NCBI GenBank assembly: GCA_000934455.1
Contig: KN885316.1
Span: 25,760-89,759, forward strand
Direction of reading: 5' to 3'
Source: Apostichopus parvimensis
Taxonomy: Eukaryota; Echinodermata; Holothuroidea; Aspidochirotida; Stichopodidae
Length of the DNA: 64,000 nt
The notes below the pieces were generated by a model. The model was given only the letters and a program-made list of their open reading frames with translations. It had not been told where the DNA came from and did not search any database. Each line of letters opens with the position of its first letter. Within the stretch, counting starts at the first letter, position 1. Below, in pieces: positions 25,183 through 38,300 of this stretch. The position numbers were made by a program, and so were the translations under genes.

Positions 25183-25482
25183 NNNNNNNNNNNNNNNNNN
25201 NNNNNNNNNNNNNNNNNNNNNNNNNNNNNNNNNNNNNNNNNNNNNNNNNNNNNNNNNNNNNNNNNNNNNNNNNNNNNNNNNNNNNNNNNNNNNNNNNNNN
25301 NNNNNNNNNNNNNNNNNNNNNNNNNNNNNNNNNNNNNNNNNNNNNNNNNNNNNNNNNNNNNNNNNNNNNNNNNNNNNNNNNNNNNNNNNNNNNNNNNNNN
25401 NNNNNNNNNNNNNNNNNNNNNNNNNNNNNNNNNNNNNNNNNNNNNNNNNNNNNNNNNNNNNNNNNNNNNNNNNNNNNNNNNN
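25183..25482. other. Assembly gap (300 N)
   Basis: Exactly 300 undetermined bases, probably an estimated or fixed-size scaffold gap. Unlike the first gap, no flank duplication is seen. Confidence 0.99.
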
Positions 25483-28400
25483 GTACGCTCTCCGAGTCAA
25501 GAACCTCTGTCGATGCTTCTAATATAACAATTCCATCGTACACCATGCAATTATACACGTAATATAATACATCTGAACAATTCAAAATAAACATTGCAGT
25601 AGTCTGAAATTATGCATTAAAAGTCAAAATTAGACTTGTTCATTTAATCCAGAATACGCTGTACATTTGTTTCTCTTTTCTAGCCGAAAGACGGATGGGC
25701 GGAAATTTTCATGTCTGATGCCGTATCGTTGGGCAAATTAGAGAAATATACTTCACTGAACTACGATTTATGATGCAAAGCATCTCTTACATCAAAACCA
25801 TGGCCCTTCTGTGGAAGCATTATGAGCAGAACTCAATTTAATATAACCATCTGATAATAATTGAAATAATTAATGATAATTGAAAACATATATCATAGAG
25901 TAAAGATTCCCATAATTAGATGATATAATGACTGATTAATCCAGAGATCTTTCCTACTCTGCCTTCGCTGTAAAAGGTCACATCAATAAACCATCACAAA
26001 ATGTGACCAAAAAGAGATCATGTTAATATTGTGTTAGCCAGCTCCTAACCTTACATGGGAATGATACATAATTACAGGAGATTAATACCAATCTTGGTAG
26101 GCAATTGCCACTGTAGATATATCCCTATCAATTAAGTGACAGAGATATGCTATACACCTACAATTCAGTTTGTCATTGGTTGTGGAATAATTGCCAAATT
26201 TGTGACCAGGTACAATGTAGGACCTCAATTTGCATGTATATATGCTTAAGAAATAAATATTGAAAGCACCCTGTTTCATATTCCCAAAAATTTCGGCCAA
26301 AAATTTCACCAAACGTCACCAAGCTTAATATAAGCCAAGTCTATATAAGATATATTTAAGTGAAATCAAGATTGCAATGATTTCTCTAGTTAAATCACCT
26401 TCCTAGAAAACCCCCTCACCCCTCCCACTCCCCCAAGAGGATTGAGGTCAATGATCGAGTCGGCTACAAATGAATTTGAATCGATTTTAAGAACAGTTGT
26501 CGTCTGGACACTTATCATATCAGTAATTAACCATGTGCGGAAAGCAAACTTTTCATGTTTGGAACTATACCTCATTACCTGAAATGACTCTTGGCATAAG
26601 CTCAAGCTCATTAACGACACTGTTATAAATTTCCTATTTAGGACAGCAATGAAAAATGTAATAAACATCAACTCGAAAAGCTGCTCTAAATTTACAAGGT
26701 GAGAGCATCAAGCCTATCTTTCCAAAATATGTTATCAAATCTGCCCACAACATTTCATTCCCAACATATGACTGTACTGCAATGAACAAGCAGCTATAGT
26801 ATCTGTCTGCTGATATAATACATATATTTGTCTCTCGTGGCTAGATTGATCTGCAAACTCCCAATTTACTCCAGCGACAGTGAGATTGGAAGCCATAATT
26901 ATGAAAGTCATCAATATCAAACAGAAGTTTTAACTATCTCTTCCGTAAACCAGTGACTTTTACGCACGGTTCCCTCGTAAATAAAAAAAAAGAAAGGGGG
27001 CTGGCGATTGTAAATGAATATATATGTATATTAACCAAAGCGATCACGTGACCACACATGAGAGTGACAACCCTTATTGGCATCATCCCATCAATTGCTG
27101 CTGTCACACTCCAGGTTGCCTGGACGATAGTCATGGCTATTGACTCAAAGGGTCTGATGAAGTGGTTTCGAGTGGTGAGGCCTAGTAGCCTAACATTCAT
27201 ACGAGGAGTAACACTTGTCTGTATTAATTATAGATCTGTACACATGCCAGATGACACTTGAAAAATCAAACAAGAAGACACTAGAACAAGGATGGTAAAG
27301 TCAATTTTTTTTAAGGCATTTTTTATCCAAAGTTGTTCTTGAAAGCTCCACAACGGTCATCATGGTTACTTTACCAAACTTCAGTCTTTGTGACCTAAGG
27401 CACTATTTATGTCTGTCCATTTAATTAAACAATATTTTAGTGAAATTTTTCAAGAGGTTTTTTTCCGTCCTTCTACCTTGTTGTGATTATTCTCGAAGAC
27501 AACAATTTCCAAAGAGGCCATTAAACAAAGCAAGATTATGTTTAATTGAGGATCCTGGTTTTGAATTTTTTTTGGTCACCGTATACTGTGGTGGAACATG
27601 TATATGTAACCTGAGAGCCTCACAACTGGCCTACATATTGTAAGTTGACCAAGGTAATGGAACACCATGAGGAAAAAATAAGAGAGAATGAACAGGCGTA
27701 TGACTTTCCGCTGAACTCATGCTACCAATGATTGAGTGTCGCCACATATAGCAATTAGGTTCCATTTTGACGAAAACCCCTTCCAATACCGAGTTAAAAC
27801 GGCGTAGGAGTAATGCGCAATATTTCGAAAGGTCAAAAGGTAACAGCACAAATTTTTTTCCGTCATAGGAAAGCTATGCAGGAAGAACTATCAATACATC
27901 ATATTCGAACATCAAAGGCCGACCAGTCAAAGTAAATTTCGCAAAGTTATTTCTCAAACTGTCACAGCCTATTGACAGACTAGGCTACATACAGGTTCTG
28001 CGACACAAGAGTATTTCATACACATTACAATACCACACACAATCCACAGCCTAAATTTACTCAAAATTTCAGCTTTTATAGTAACGTGAATAGGAAAACT
28101 TGGGCTAGAGGAATGATAAACACATGTTTTCATTTCCAAAACCTACTGTACATAGATATGTTGTTTTGTGTCCGAATAGAAACTACATAGGTAGAACATA
28201 GATACCCTCCTTGACTTACAAAACTGGAAATAACGGTTACGGTAGTATTACATTGCAGTGAATGGTTAATGATTGACCTGTACAGAAAGCACACAGCAGA
28301 AAGGGACAATGGATGTGCCCATGCATATATCTCTGAAATAGCTTTATCTACTGTGAGGCAATATATAGCGTATTATACGACATGACTTTCTCCCCTCCTT

Positions 28401-30024
28401 CTCCTCCCTCCCTCCTTCCATCAATGATCCGGTCCTCTGCTACACCTGTTTATCCAGTGGAGAGCGTTGCTTTGAAAGAAGCATTCTACCCCTTCTCCAA
28501 ACACATGGCACGTACATGATTATGCCTAATAAGTATTAAAATATTCCTTGCACAGTGTTGACAAATAAAAGCAAAAAAACCCAGTTGAGTTGAGTTGAGT
28601 TTGAGTTGTACGTACTACTTTGATTTCCGTCATTTTGAAAAGCAAAACTTTTTCACCTACTTTGGTTACAGCCGCATTCAGCAGCTCGGATATATATATA
28701 TATAAACCTGAAATTAAATTCCCACACACTGAATTCAAAATGCGAAACTAGTTGGTGGGAAAGATTAATTATCTCTATATTATGTTCAACCATCTGATGA
28801 CCCTTTAACCTTAAACCTGTGGCCATCTTGAGAAGTAAAATTGCCTCTAAGTTCTCTTCACACTGACACCTGACAGGGTGTAGAGTTAATAAGCAAGACG
28901 TTGGGCAGTATAACTATTTCTCAGGATTATCTTTTGATCCCTCATCTTTACATTGCCTCTGGATATTTCAGGGCGAGATTGACCAATGCCACTCTCGCCT
29001 TATCCTTGCACCTTTGGGATATTTTGAAGGGAAATATTTAGAGTGTTGTTGTTGTAGCAACAGCGTAATACATAACAACATAATAATAATAGTAATACCA
29101 TAAACACTCAAAATTTTGACAGTGCAGGTTTTTGGAATCTTTCCACCCCATCTTTGCAATGGGATTTGATTTTTTGTTGTTGAAAAGCTCACATGGACAT
29201 GTTGCATACTGTACATATCCCAATTAGAAACTGAATTCTGCAAAGAATCTGAATCTGAACAGATTGATTGATTGATTAAATATATAAATATTAGCTAGAG
29301 CTTCACAAGACATTCATTTTGCATGAACAATTTGCATTGACAATGATCAAAGGTTTAAGCTGATACGTATTAAAGATAATGTCCAAGTAGAGCATTAGCA
29401 ACACCATTTGCAATGTCAAGTGTCTGTTGAAAATGTTTATACTCTTGTATGTTTAAAAGTCAATGTTTGTATAAGTTTCATGACATCAGCAGATGGGGAA
29501 TAATTAGCCTATATATTCATATCCTAAATACCAATATATTTGCTACATTGACAGTATACCAACAAACTGTTACAATTTGCATAACAGGAAAAGAGAGAGG
29601 CAGGTCGGGGAAAGGAAGCGGGGAGGGAGAGGGAGAAGTCTTGAATTGATGATGCTAGGTAGACAAATGAGAAGGAGGGGAATGGAGGTCTCAGTGGGGG
29701 GGGGGTAGGAGGGGGGAGAGAGAGAGGGAGCTTTAACTTTTTAAAACTAGCAGAAATTATAATCCAGGCTCCTGCTATTTTGCTCTGGGAATAAATAATA
29801 CAACTTTTGTGACTTATTTAGAGACCTCATGGCCCCCTTCTATGCAATATGGTGGCAGTATAGCAAAATACTACTCCTCAGGTTACCACGGTATCGGTCA
29901 GTAGGCTAAAGTTGACACAGCTGAGCAGACTTTTTGAACTGTTCAGTGTTTTTTTTCCTTTTATAGTTTAGCAAATTTCAAATTTGACTTACCCGAGAAC
30001 CTTATGGCCATGGAAACATTAATA
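25483..30024. other. Long non-coding stretch
   Basis: Frames reach 93 codons. The 26390-26671 minus-strand frame follows a CATTTCAG acceptor-like site but shows no domain. At 27058-27261 both strands are open with hydrophobic composition, and neither is recognisable. Simple repeats include GAGTT units (about 28584-28606), TA (28690-28704), GATT (29264-29279), and G-rich purine tracts (29590-29640, 29690-29730). Confidence 0.45.
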
Positions 30025-30145
30025 ATAGAGTTGCACCAATAATCATTTGTGATATCGGTATCGGGCGATATTTGCAATATAGGCAGCATATCGGTACCGG
30101 TAAAATTTAGCCTCATTACCGATAACGGCAAACCGATATTGAAGA
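30025..30145 (+). mobile_element. Probable hAT terminus fragment
   Basis: It begins TAGAGTTGCACCAATAAT and continues with repeated ATCGGTATCGG, CGATAT and TACCGATAAC words. I know this as a style of many non-autonomous hAT ends in animals. The matching right terminus (GGTGCAACTCTA-like) is not found downstream, so this is a fragment or a strongly decayed copy. Confidence 0.4.
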
Positions 30146-30600
30146 TTTTTTGCTCACAACAAAGCCATTTCTTGTTACTTGCGATGATTTATTAATCTGT
30201 TCTACAAAACCCATTTCTTTAGCATCGATTAATAGCCAGTGGTCAATATGCGGATCAGCTGGTCATAGAAACAAGACGCAAGTTCTGAAGAAACATTTAC
30301 CGATAACAATCTGACCAGTCAGGCCACTTAACATTACGTACATAGCAGCCTTTGTCGCTCATTAAAGTAAATGTCACCAGTATGGCCGCTGTATTATACA
30401 AGTGAACACAACATAATTTAAACTGAAAACATCCACCGACACCTGTTTTGCCCTTGCAAATACTCTACTATGGAAGATAAAATGAATCTAATCTGGTTTT
30501 GCATTCTTTTCTCAAATTATTATTATTATGATTATTACTATTATTATTAGTATAATAATTATTCCTTTTCTGTAAACACTTGCAGTTCATATTTTATATA

Positions 30601-30660
30601 CATTGTATTCCATTACATTGTATTCCATTACATTGTATTCCATTACATTGTATTTTATAC
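30601..30660. repeat. 15-bp tandem repeat ATTGTATTCCATTAC
   Basis: About four near-perfect units. Related units recur at about 31034-31095 on the other side of the palindrome at 30853-31008. Confidence 0.9.
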
Positions 30661-30852
30661 AACACCTAAATGTATTCTGGTCATTTGATTGGTCAATTGC
30701 TCATTGATTGCATGCAAAATCCGCTCTATTCCACTCTACGAAATAAAACCATGGGTTATACTTTTTTGGTAGCACTTTTTTCAATGGTAAGAGAGCAGAG
30801 AAACCTGTCGACTGTTCAAAACAATCTGTTGCATGAGTGCATTTTACCCATA

Positions 30853-31008
30853 ATAATGAATGGTTTCCATTCGTGCAATAGTGCAAATATTTCATTCGTT
30901 GAAAGATGTAATTTGTTCCATTCAACTCGGCTGCGTCTCGTTGAATGGAACATTCCATCTTTCAACTCATGAAATATTTGCACTATTGCAGTCATAACCA
31001 TTCATTAT
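30853..31008. repeat. Large imperfect palindrome (~70-bp arms)
   Basis: The left arm at 30853-30926 and the right arm at 30940-31008 are inverted copies with a few substitutions and one 4-5 base length difference. The loop is 13 bases (30927-30939). Shared words include GTGCAATAGTGCAAATATTT, GTTGAAAGATG and GTTCCATTCAAC. It sits between two sets of CATTGTATTCCATTA units. It could be a foldback element, an inverted duplication or the source of a long hairpin RNA. Frames of 85-100 codons here arise from the symmetry. Confidence 0.8.
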
Positions 31009-32071
31009 TTGTATACTATTCCATCCCATTTCTTACATTGTATTCCATTACATTGTATTCTATTCCATCACATCATATCCTTACATTGTATACACTATAC
31101 TCCTCAACTCCTCACTATACTGTTCAACTAATGTGACTAACGTGACATTCTATTACATTTCATTTGCGACAATATATAAATGACCGCTTTCAAGAGCTAA
31201 AAGTAAGAACGAAAGTAATGACTAGACTGTATTAATTATGTATTATCATATCTGATGACATCATCAATTACATTACGGAAGCAATGTTTTACTCATTTCC
31301 ATAGAATTCCAAAAAGAATGCTAGCAGATATATTACACTTGTTTCTAAAGATCTACAGCTAGGGAATGATTTATACCATTACTTGTCACACTATGCCTGC
31401 AATTCATCAAACTTAATCACCGAACGAACGGTCTCTCACAGAATTAACACTTTGATTGATAATAAACAAATTAACCCTTGATCCTTTGCTCTATGGCCAG
31501 GGTTTTCAGTTGATAAGTAATATTTACAAAGTACCATATCTGCACAGATTGACCAACCAACCTCCCCCCCCTCCCCCTCCCCTCCAAGGTCCTGTCAAGA
31601 AGAAAATTTCCTTTTAGTTACAACAGTGAGCCTCAGGGCTGGATAACTCATTGTCCGCATATATTGTTGTAGTTCCATAATCCACAGATTAAAAAAGGTT
31701 AAAAAGTGACCAGGTCGCAAATCGTTCCATTCATTTGCAGAACTCGTAAAAGTTACAATTGCCGCCACATTTGTATAGGAAAATTTACACACTGCACAAA
31801 CGAGAGACTCATGGAGGAATAAAATCTCTGACTAATACTCTTCTCACCTTTGATCTAGCTATTACCAGTTTGATAGCAGCCTATTAGGTTTCTTCACTAA
31901 ACTAACCTCAACCTAAAGTATCAAAGGTTTTAGTTTAGTTTCCTTTCTAAAGACTTTTGTTCATTGACCTTTTGCTGACCTCAGTTAATCACTCATCCAA
32001 CAAGTACTAGTTTCTGAGAAGTTTTCATCTCATAATTTTACCTGCTAACAAGCTGCATGATTCAGACTTGA
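31009..32071. other. Non-coding stretch
   Basis: CATTGTATTCCATTA-like units lie at about 31034-31140 and a C-rich tract at about 31561-31586. Nothing else is supported. Confidence 0.45.
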
Positions 32072-32395
32072 AATTGACTGCCGGCTATCACCTACGAATG
32101 GTAGCAGCGGTGGGATTTTAATCCACCTGATTCATCCTTTCCATTGACTGCCAGCTATCACCCACGTATGGTAGCGGTAGTGGGATTTTAAAGCACACCA
32201 TTAAAAATGACTGGTGCCTACTACAGTTACATAGTTCATGAGAAGTAGTTTGCTCATAATTGCGTTAACAGCACAAACAGCTGAATCATGCTCAAAAATT
32301 GATGACTGCATGCCAAGCAGACACCTACAAATGGTAACCGTGGTAACGTTCAATCCCATACCATCAAAATGACTGGCAGCTACTGTAGTTTTGCA
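32072..32395 (+). repeat. Diverged ~71-bp tandem repeat
   Basis: Units start near 32072 and 32143 (ATTGACTGCC, then GCTATCACC, GTATGGTAGC and GTGGGATTTTAA), with more diverged ones near 32205 and 32300-32390 (AATGACTGG, CACCTACAAATGGTA, AATCCCATACCATCAAA). The gaps between the later units show loss or insertion. Confidence 0.6.
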
Positions 32396-32646
32396 CCGTA
32401 ATGTGTTCAAACTCGCAATTACCCACCCCTGATATGAGGCCATCTTTGAATTATGTCACAAGATCAGGACATTCTGCCAACTATATTCCAAATGTTTCAT
32501 CAGTACTGTTGCTAAATAATATGCTAGAATGTCAAATAATGGTCACACGTGCAGAAACTTAAAAGAACATTGTACTTTTACCGGCATCACAATTTATCTG
32601 CTCATTGAGACAGTTAATTGCCTACAACTTAACGCACTTGATGTTT

Positions 32647-33172
32647 GTTTCAGTTTTACCTCAAATTAACATGATGCAGTTGTCCTAGCACATGCTACAA
32701 AAGCTAATATTCCCCAAAACATTGTCAAATAAACAAGGTTTTAATAACTACATTCAACAATTCTGCACCAAATTGCTATTAATGTGTCTAATCAGAGGGG
32801 GTTTGGAGGAGAAGGGAGGTTGTTTCAGTTTTGCCTCAGATTTACATGATGTAACATGCAGTTATCCTAGAACATGCTAGCTAATATACCCCCAAAACAT
32901 GGTCAAATAAACAATTGGTTTTAATAACTACATTCGACAATTCTGCACCAAATTGCTATTATAATGTGTCTAATCAGAGGGGGTTGGAGGGGTGGGGGGG
33001 GTTGTTTCAGTATACCTCATATTAACATGATGTAACATGCAGTTGTCCTAGAACATGCTAACCAATATCCCCCAAAACATGGTCAATAAACAATTGGTTT
33101 TAATAACTACATTCAACAATTCTGCACTAAATTGTTATTAATGTGTCTAATCAGAGGGGGTAGGAGGGAGGA
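32647..33172 (+). repeat. Three-copy tandem repeat, ~175-182 bp unit
   Basis: Units begin at GTTTCAGT near 32647, 32822 and 33004. Each contains ACATGATG, TGCAGTTRTCCTAG, CCCAAAACAT, GGTTTTAATAACTACATTC and GTCTAATCAGAGGGGG, and ends in a G-rich tract of variable length. The copies are about 90% alike by eye. Confidence 0.88.
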
Positions 33173-34173
33173 GGGAAGGAGAAGGAGTAGGAGGGGAGTA
33201 GAGGGAGGGAGGGAGAGAGGGATCAGGATGTGGGGGTGTCACAAGATTGAGAGGACAGTTATAGGATATGGTGAGAAATGGAACATGATCATTGGTATTT
33301 ATGTTATTGTAGTCCATCCAGCAAAATGGGATCCTTGGCAAGACATCCTGACGTTAATTCAGTGACATTATTTTCATACACCAGTTGGTGCTTTGTTGAA
33401 CCGTGGAGGCCTGACATGGTCTTCTTATGCAGCTGCTGCTGTAAGTGCTAAGAGACCACCTTCCTACCTGCTGTAACTGTTAAATTACGCAAGCTCGAGT
33501 TATGTTACGAGTTAGAACATACCAGAATTGTCTCGACAGAGTTCGATCACTTAATACGATTACAGTTACAGTACGGAGATCGGTATCATTATTACCTCTC
33601 ATAATGCCAGATATAGCAATTTACAGAAGCTCTCTGCATCATCACAAACTCCCACAATATGTTTCAGTCTGAAAGAATCTTTATACACCGCCATGTTTGC
33701 AAATTGATGAGATAGTAAGACATTTGAGAGCTATGTATTGCAACCATGCAGTCATCACACTTTGAATGTGGCGATTGCTGCTGCAAAGAAAAAACCATAT
33801 AATTTGATGTTGATTCAAAGGTTTCTATCACTTACTCTTCCATTACTGCCTTTTTAATTGAGTCCAAAAAATGTCACAGTCCATTTTCATCTTCTTCTTC
33901 AACAAGCTTTGAATAATAGTGATCTAGTTGAAGTTCCTGTCAAATGTTGTTTACCTAAAATATGTGATATTAACTGTATTAAACTGTGTTGTATATGAGA
34001 AATAAAGTTGGAAGGTTCACATCAAATTTGAAAATAATTCTACATAAACTCAGCTAATTAAAGAGCTGAAGTTCTATATTTGACAAATTGCGGTCTCTGA
34101 CTGCAGATCATGACAGTAGCATGAGTTGATCTGCTATTGTTAATATACAATTTCGTTTGCATTTACTGAAGAA
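33173..34173. other. Non-coding stretch
   Basis: A purine-rich GGAGG tract (33173-33235) continues from the last tandem unit, with complementary chance frames on both strands. The rest has no supported feature. Confidence 0.5.
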
Positions 34174-34401
34174 GAGTGGAGTGTTAGTTCAGTGGTTAAT
34201 GCCGGTGCCTTTCAATCATAAGGTCCCGAGTTCGAGTCTCTCCAAGATTAATGTATGTCGTCCAGTTACAGAGTTGTTGACAATTGACAGTTCATAATCA
34301 TGGACTTTAAATATGAATCTAAGAGACTGACTTCAGTCAGCTTGCGGCTTTGATAAGCCAATGATGGCTTCTTCGCGAGTTCCTGCTTGCAGGAGGATTT
34401 A
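34174..34401 (+). mobile_element. tRNA-derived SINE (S1), second full-length copy
   Basis: The tRNA-like head has an A box, TAGTTCAGTGG, at 34185-34195 and a B box, AGTTCGAGTC, at about 34229-34238. The head and body are collinear with the reverse complement of 6079-6335. It ends in the CCTGCTTGCAGG palindrome followed by GATTTAAAAAATACA. The A box has one change from copy 1. The tail is A-rich here rather than TACATA. Confidence 0.85.
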
Positions 34402-34506
34402 AAAAATACAAGAGATCTTTTTGAAACAGATCTTCAAAACTTTTGCAACATTGCCTTAAAGTGCCTAAAGCCCATTTATTTTTATTTTTTGGCCAAACTG
34501 CACAAG

Positions 34507-34589
34507 TGGAAGTTGAACCAGCCAATCACACGGTCGATTCCAACATGGCAAGGTATGACTTTACTGAGTGCAGGCAGGGGGTGCCAAAG
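34507..34589 (+). CDS. Candidate internal exon, 83 nt (hypothetical)
   Basis: The open segment has an acceptor CTGCACAAG preceded by a T-rich tract (34474-34495) and a 5' splice site CCAAAG then GTAGGT. The frame that fits begins EVEPANHTVDSNMARYDF and is 27 codons plus two leading bases. It lies about 100 bp downstream of the S1 SINE. No domain is recognised and no partner exon is identified. A second donor (GCAAG then GTATGA) inside it offers a shorter alternative. Confidence 0.18.
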
Positions 34590-35076
34590 GTAGGTTGAGG
34601 TTACTTAAGTTTCCTTCGCTATACAACTGAACAGTTCTTATTATCATCTCATTTAAATGTTTCCATTGACGATCATTTTTCAATCAGAAATACCTGTCAC
34701 CTTGCTACATAAAAATGCGAAATGTTATACCTACAAGTCACCAATCCAAAACTGGGGCCGCTAACAAGACTATATGTGCAGACACTTATGTGCACATTTT
34801 TAGAGGCCATTGACAATATTTAATGTACCTCTCTCCATGAATAATTTGTGAGAATGGAGGAACATCACATGAATGCACATGATGCAAAACCTGAGAGGAC
34901 AGAATGATGGAAGAGCGGGACGTCTGAGCTTGGGAGGAGATCGCTCATAAGTGTGACTTCAAGGATTTAGGTTGTCACTGGATTTGAAGCCTGCAGCTGT
35001 ACACAAGGCTCATTTTAGAGAAGAGAAAAATGGGAAGGTCTAATCCAGCAAAGGCGTGTGATCAACCTTGATAAAT
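34590..35076. other. Non-coding stretch
   Basis: No open frame or repeat is supported. Confidence 0.5.
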
Positions 35077-35240
35077 ATATATAAATGCTATATATATATA
35101 TATATATATATAGGCTATTTATATACTTACACACATAATATATAGGCTACATAATAATATATATATATATATATATAACATGTATGTATGCATATATATA
35201 TATATATAGGTACATACACACATACACACTATATATATTT
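35077..35240. repeat. TA/TACACA microsatellite cluster
   Basis: Three uninterrupted TA runs are separated by TAGGC and CATACA units. Confidence 0.9.
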
Positions 35241-35296
35241 ACATACAGCAAAAAATTGAGATATGGCTCATTAAAATTGGCAAATAAGAAAAAACT

Positions 35297-35350
35297 GTAT
35301 TAGAAAATATATTGGTATTTTCAGTCCCCTGGGAACTTCTTCAGCAACAC
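35297..35350 (-). ncRNA. Hammerhead-ribozyme-like motif 2 (weaker)
   Basis: On the minus strand, CTGAAGA (35338-35344) fits the CTGANGA core. It is followed by a self-pairing AGTTCCC...GGGGACT stem with one G-T wobble, then GAAA. A 2-bp AA/TT stem III with a 12-base loop follows, then TTC as the cleavage triplet. Stem I would pair GTGTTG (35345-35350) with TAATAC (35297-35302), 6 bp including two G-T wobbles. The A-T closing pair of stem II and the weak stems I and III make it less convincing than the motif at 8020. Confidence 0.3.
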
Positions 35351-38300
35351 TTGGCATTTGAATGGAAAGTACAAAATATAACACAAGGAATGTGTGACGT
35401 TAGATAAATACAAAGTGGCACTGATGGAATGAGTGCTGAATAAACCATGACTATATAGAAAGCCGATTACGGAACAAAGAATTGGAAGAATGGATTACGT
35501 ATGTTTGTGGAACTGATAGTTGTTTAATTACGGGTCCCACATCTTTGTTGATAGACCGCGGTTAGATGTGAGATTTTAATACGGAAAAGTTCTTTCCATT
35601 TCCGTTCAAGTTAAGCATTTGAAGTTAGGAACAATAAAAATACATTTCAGGTTTTTGAGCGAGTGACTATGACGATCAAAATTGTTCGGAAAACGGGAAA
35701 ACCGGCAAAATTATCACAAATTGAGTTTTTGTGGTTATAAATACATTAAAAGTGTAACCAAAGACATGTTTCACCTACAAACATTCCTTCTGTACAAAGA
35801 ACAGAGCAGAATAAGTTAATGACGTTGCTAGAATCACAAGAGAGGGGGAAGTGGAAGGTAGGTTTTCGACCATAATAAACATGGGGAATTTTGACCACAG
35901 TGCCAGGGTAATGTGGCACCATATTTGATGACAGAAATTTGCATGTGGAGTTAAAAATTGGGATTTGAGTTAATTAGCCAGAAGGAAATGAGTAATAGCC
36001 TAAGGTTAGGGTGTTGACAAAAAGCTAGCTTATGGGGGTGGGGTGGGGGGTACCTTGATTAATTTAATTAATTACCTTGATTAATTTTTTCAAAGATTCA
36101 TGATCATCTTTGAATGAAGCAAAATCCTGTTTTATCGAGTGTACTCACATATACATGTTATTAGTGTACTAATATATAGGCCTACATTATTCGAAATGAC
36201 ATATATATATGTTTCATTTTATAACGCATATGCTGCAAGACAGTCATCATTGAGTCACACGGATGGACGCGGCGAGCTCGAGGTATTGATGCAGACACTA
36301 CAATTTTCAGAGTTATGGTTGCGTGTTCTTTGCTGCCGAAGGTAATTCCATCCGAAAAACAATCAAAGCTTGAGTCGAGATTTACCTTCAAACCTTGCTA
36401 AAAGCAGCTGGCTTGCACAATGAAGTAAACCTCCCACTATATACAAGTGGCGCATGGCAAAGATAGAGGAAATTACGTTGTATGTTATCGTGATCCACTG
36501 GCCTAGGCTTTTACACTTGTTATTTTGGGGATTAAATAGATCTCAGGGTCAGATACTGAGTGCAAGTCCCTTTTCACACCAGATCTCGAGTTGAGTTTCA
36601 ACACCAGATCAGATCCTCGACTCCAGATCCAGTGTGAAAGCATAGTATGTCGATAAATGTTGATGTGGGGAAAAACTAGATATACTGTCTAATAATTTGT
36701 CTTATGAAAGTGTCAAAACAGGTGTTTTAGACTTTCAAAACAAACATCCACTCTCGTAGACCTACAGCACTTACTTAGAAGAAATATACTGAAACCTAGT
36801 CTGACTAGCCTAAAAGTCTTGAGCACAAGGTTGTGATTGGCATTGAAAATAAAGAGTATTATTGGCAGTATACATCGTTTTGGGCAATTGAACAACCCTC
36901 ATAGGCTTTGAAGAAAACGATGCATATTGTAATCAAGCTAATCTCATGTTGTTGTTGTTGTTCTGTGCGCGGTAACGTTCTCAGGATTATGAAAGTAAAA
37001 TATACAGTTCTGTTTGAACCGGTCTGAATTGACATGGAAATGTATACCTTCCTCGACATCTTATTAATTTGGCTACAACTTCCAAATCTTCAGTTTTCCT
37101 ATAATTACTGAAGGATCATATATCATGACTACTTCATTTATAGAGCTATACATCCTATCCATGATTACCTATCATGATATGTAATCATGATAAGTATGTT
37201 GGGTGCAATGCATGTTTCTTTACTACATTTATCAGGAATCTGGCCATCCTTTTGTTTTGTTTCCTAGTTTTTACAGGCCCATATTATAATCACAATTGCA
37301 AAAGGTGGTAAATTACGTTCATGCAAAATATGTTTGTATTTTGCCGTTTCTCCAGATTATTCAAAATACTGATGAAACCATGACCATAAACAGTACAATA
37401 GGACATCCCAATTAAAACCTGGTAACACAACAGATGGAGAAAAAATGAGGGGGGAGGTAAAGGGGTATAGGGGGGAGCATATTATTCTATGACCATTCAG
37501 GGAGCATTTTTATCACCGCAAGGTCCTTCATCTCCCGACCTCATATCAATTATAAAGGCCATGTTCTCCTCAGTTTTTGAGAGGCAATAAGATGCACATA
37601 AATATGAGTAAAAATATACAATTCACAAACATTTGTAGGTTAATCTAACATTATCTTCTCCATTTTCTCAATATGCAATTAAAATCCTTCTTAACTGCAT
37701 CTTACATTCATGTGGCAGCGAGGTTACGCTTTTTTTTAAGTTGCGTTCATTTGCCTTACATTGGAACTTTGGAACTTATAGACTAATGTTCCAAAGTTAT
37801 GAAGGCAACATGTGGGTCAGTTTTGAAATAAATACATAGGATGTTAAAATCCCAAACAATTTCCTGAACTGAATAAATTGGTATCAAATATTTCCAATTC
37901 AGCAGGAACCTGATCTTTAAACATAGATTAGGTTTCTAATATTAATTGCCTAGTCAGGTTGCTTCATCACAAACTTCCTAGCTCAAGTATCCAGCTGAAA
38001 CAAAGATTTTATTTTTTTAAAGTTTTTTTTTATTACAATTCTGAGAATTCCAGACAGTGGTAATATACATACAGCCACATTGATTACTATGGCATAGACT
38101 TCCACAAGATTCGAGAGAGAAAATTCTCAAAGATTCCAAATAGTTCTTCATTCTCCAGTCTTCAAGTCATCTCCACCAAGGTGACAATTAGATCTGACAC
38201 CATAACGAGAGTATAATTAGTATTAAAACTAATAATTGTTAAAGTGTACTATGAAACTTATATCATTTACTTGCTACTACTTGATTCAGTTTTGAACATG

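Noticed and set aside
25075-25594. Frames of 125-141 codons on both strands
   Set aside because: Open only because they cross the 300-N gap.
27058-27261. Hydrophobic frames on both strands resembling membrane segments
   Set aside because: Both strands are equally open and neither matches a known receptor family or has clear splice sites.
36230-36390. Open 54-codon segment (includes TVIIESHGWTRRARGIDAD) with a donor-like AAG/GTAATT
   Set aside because: No acceptor with a pyrimidine tract; other frames are also open.
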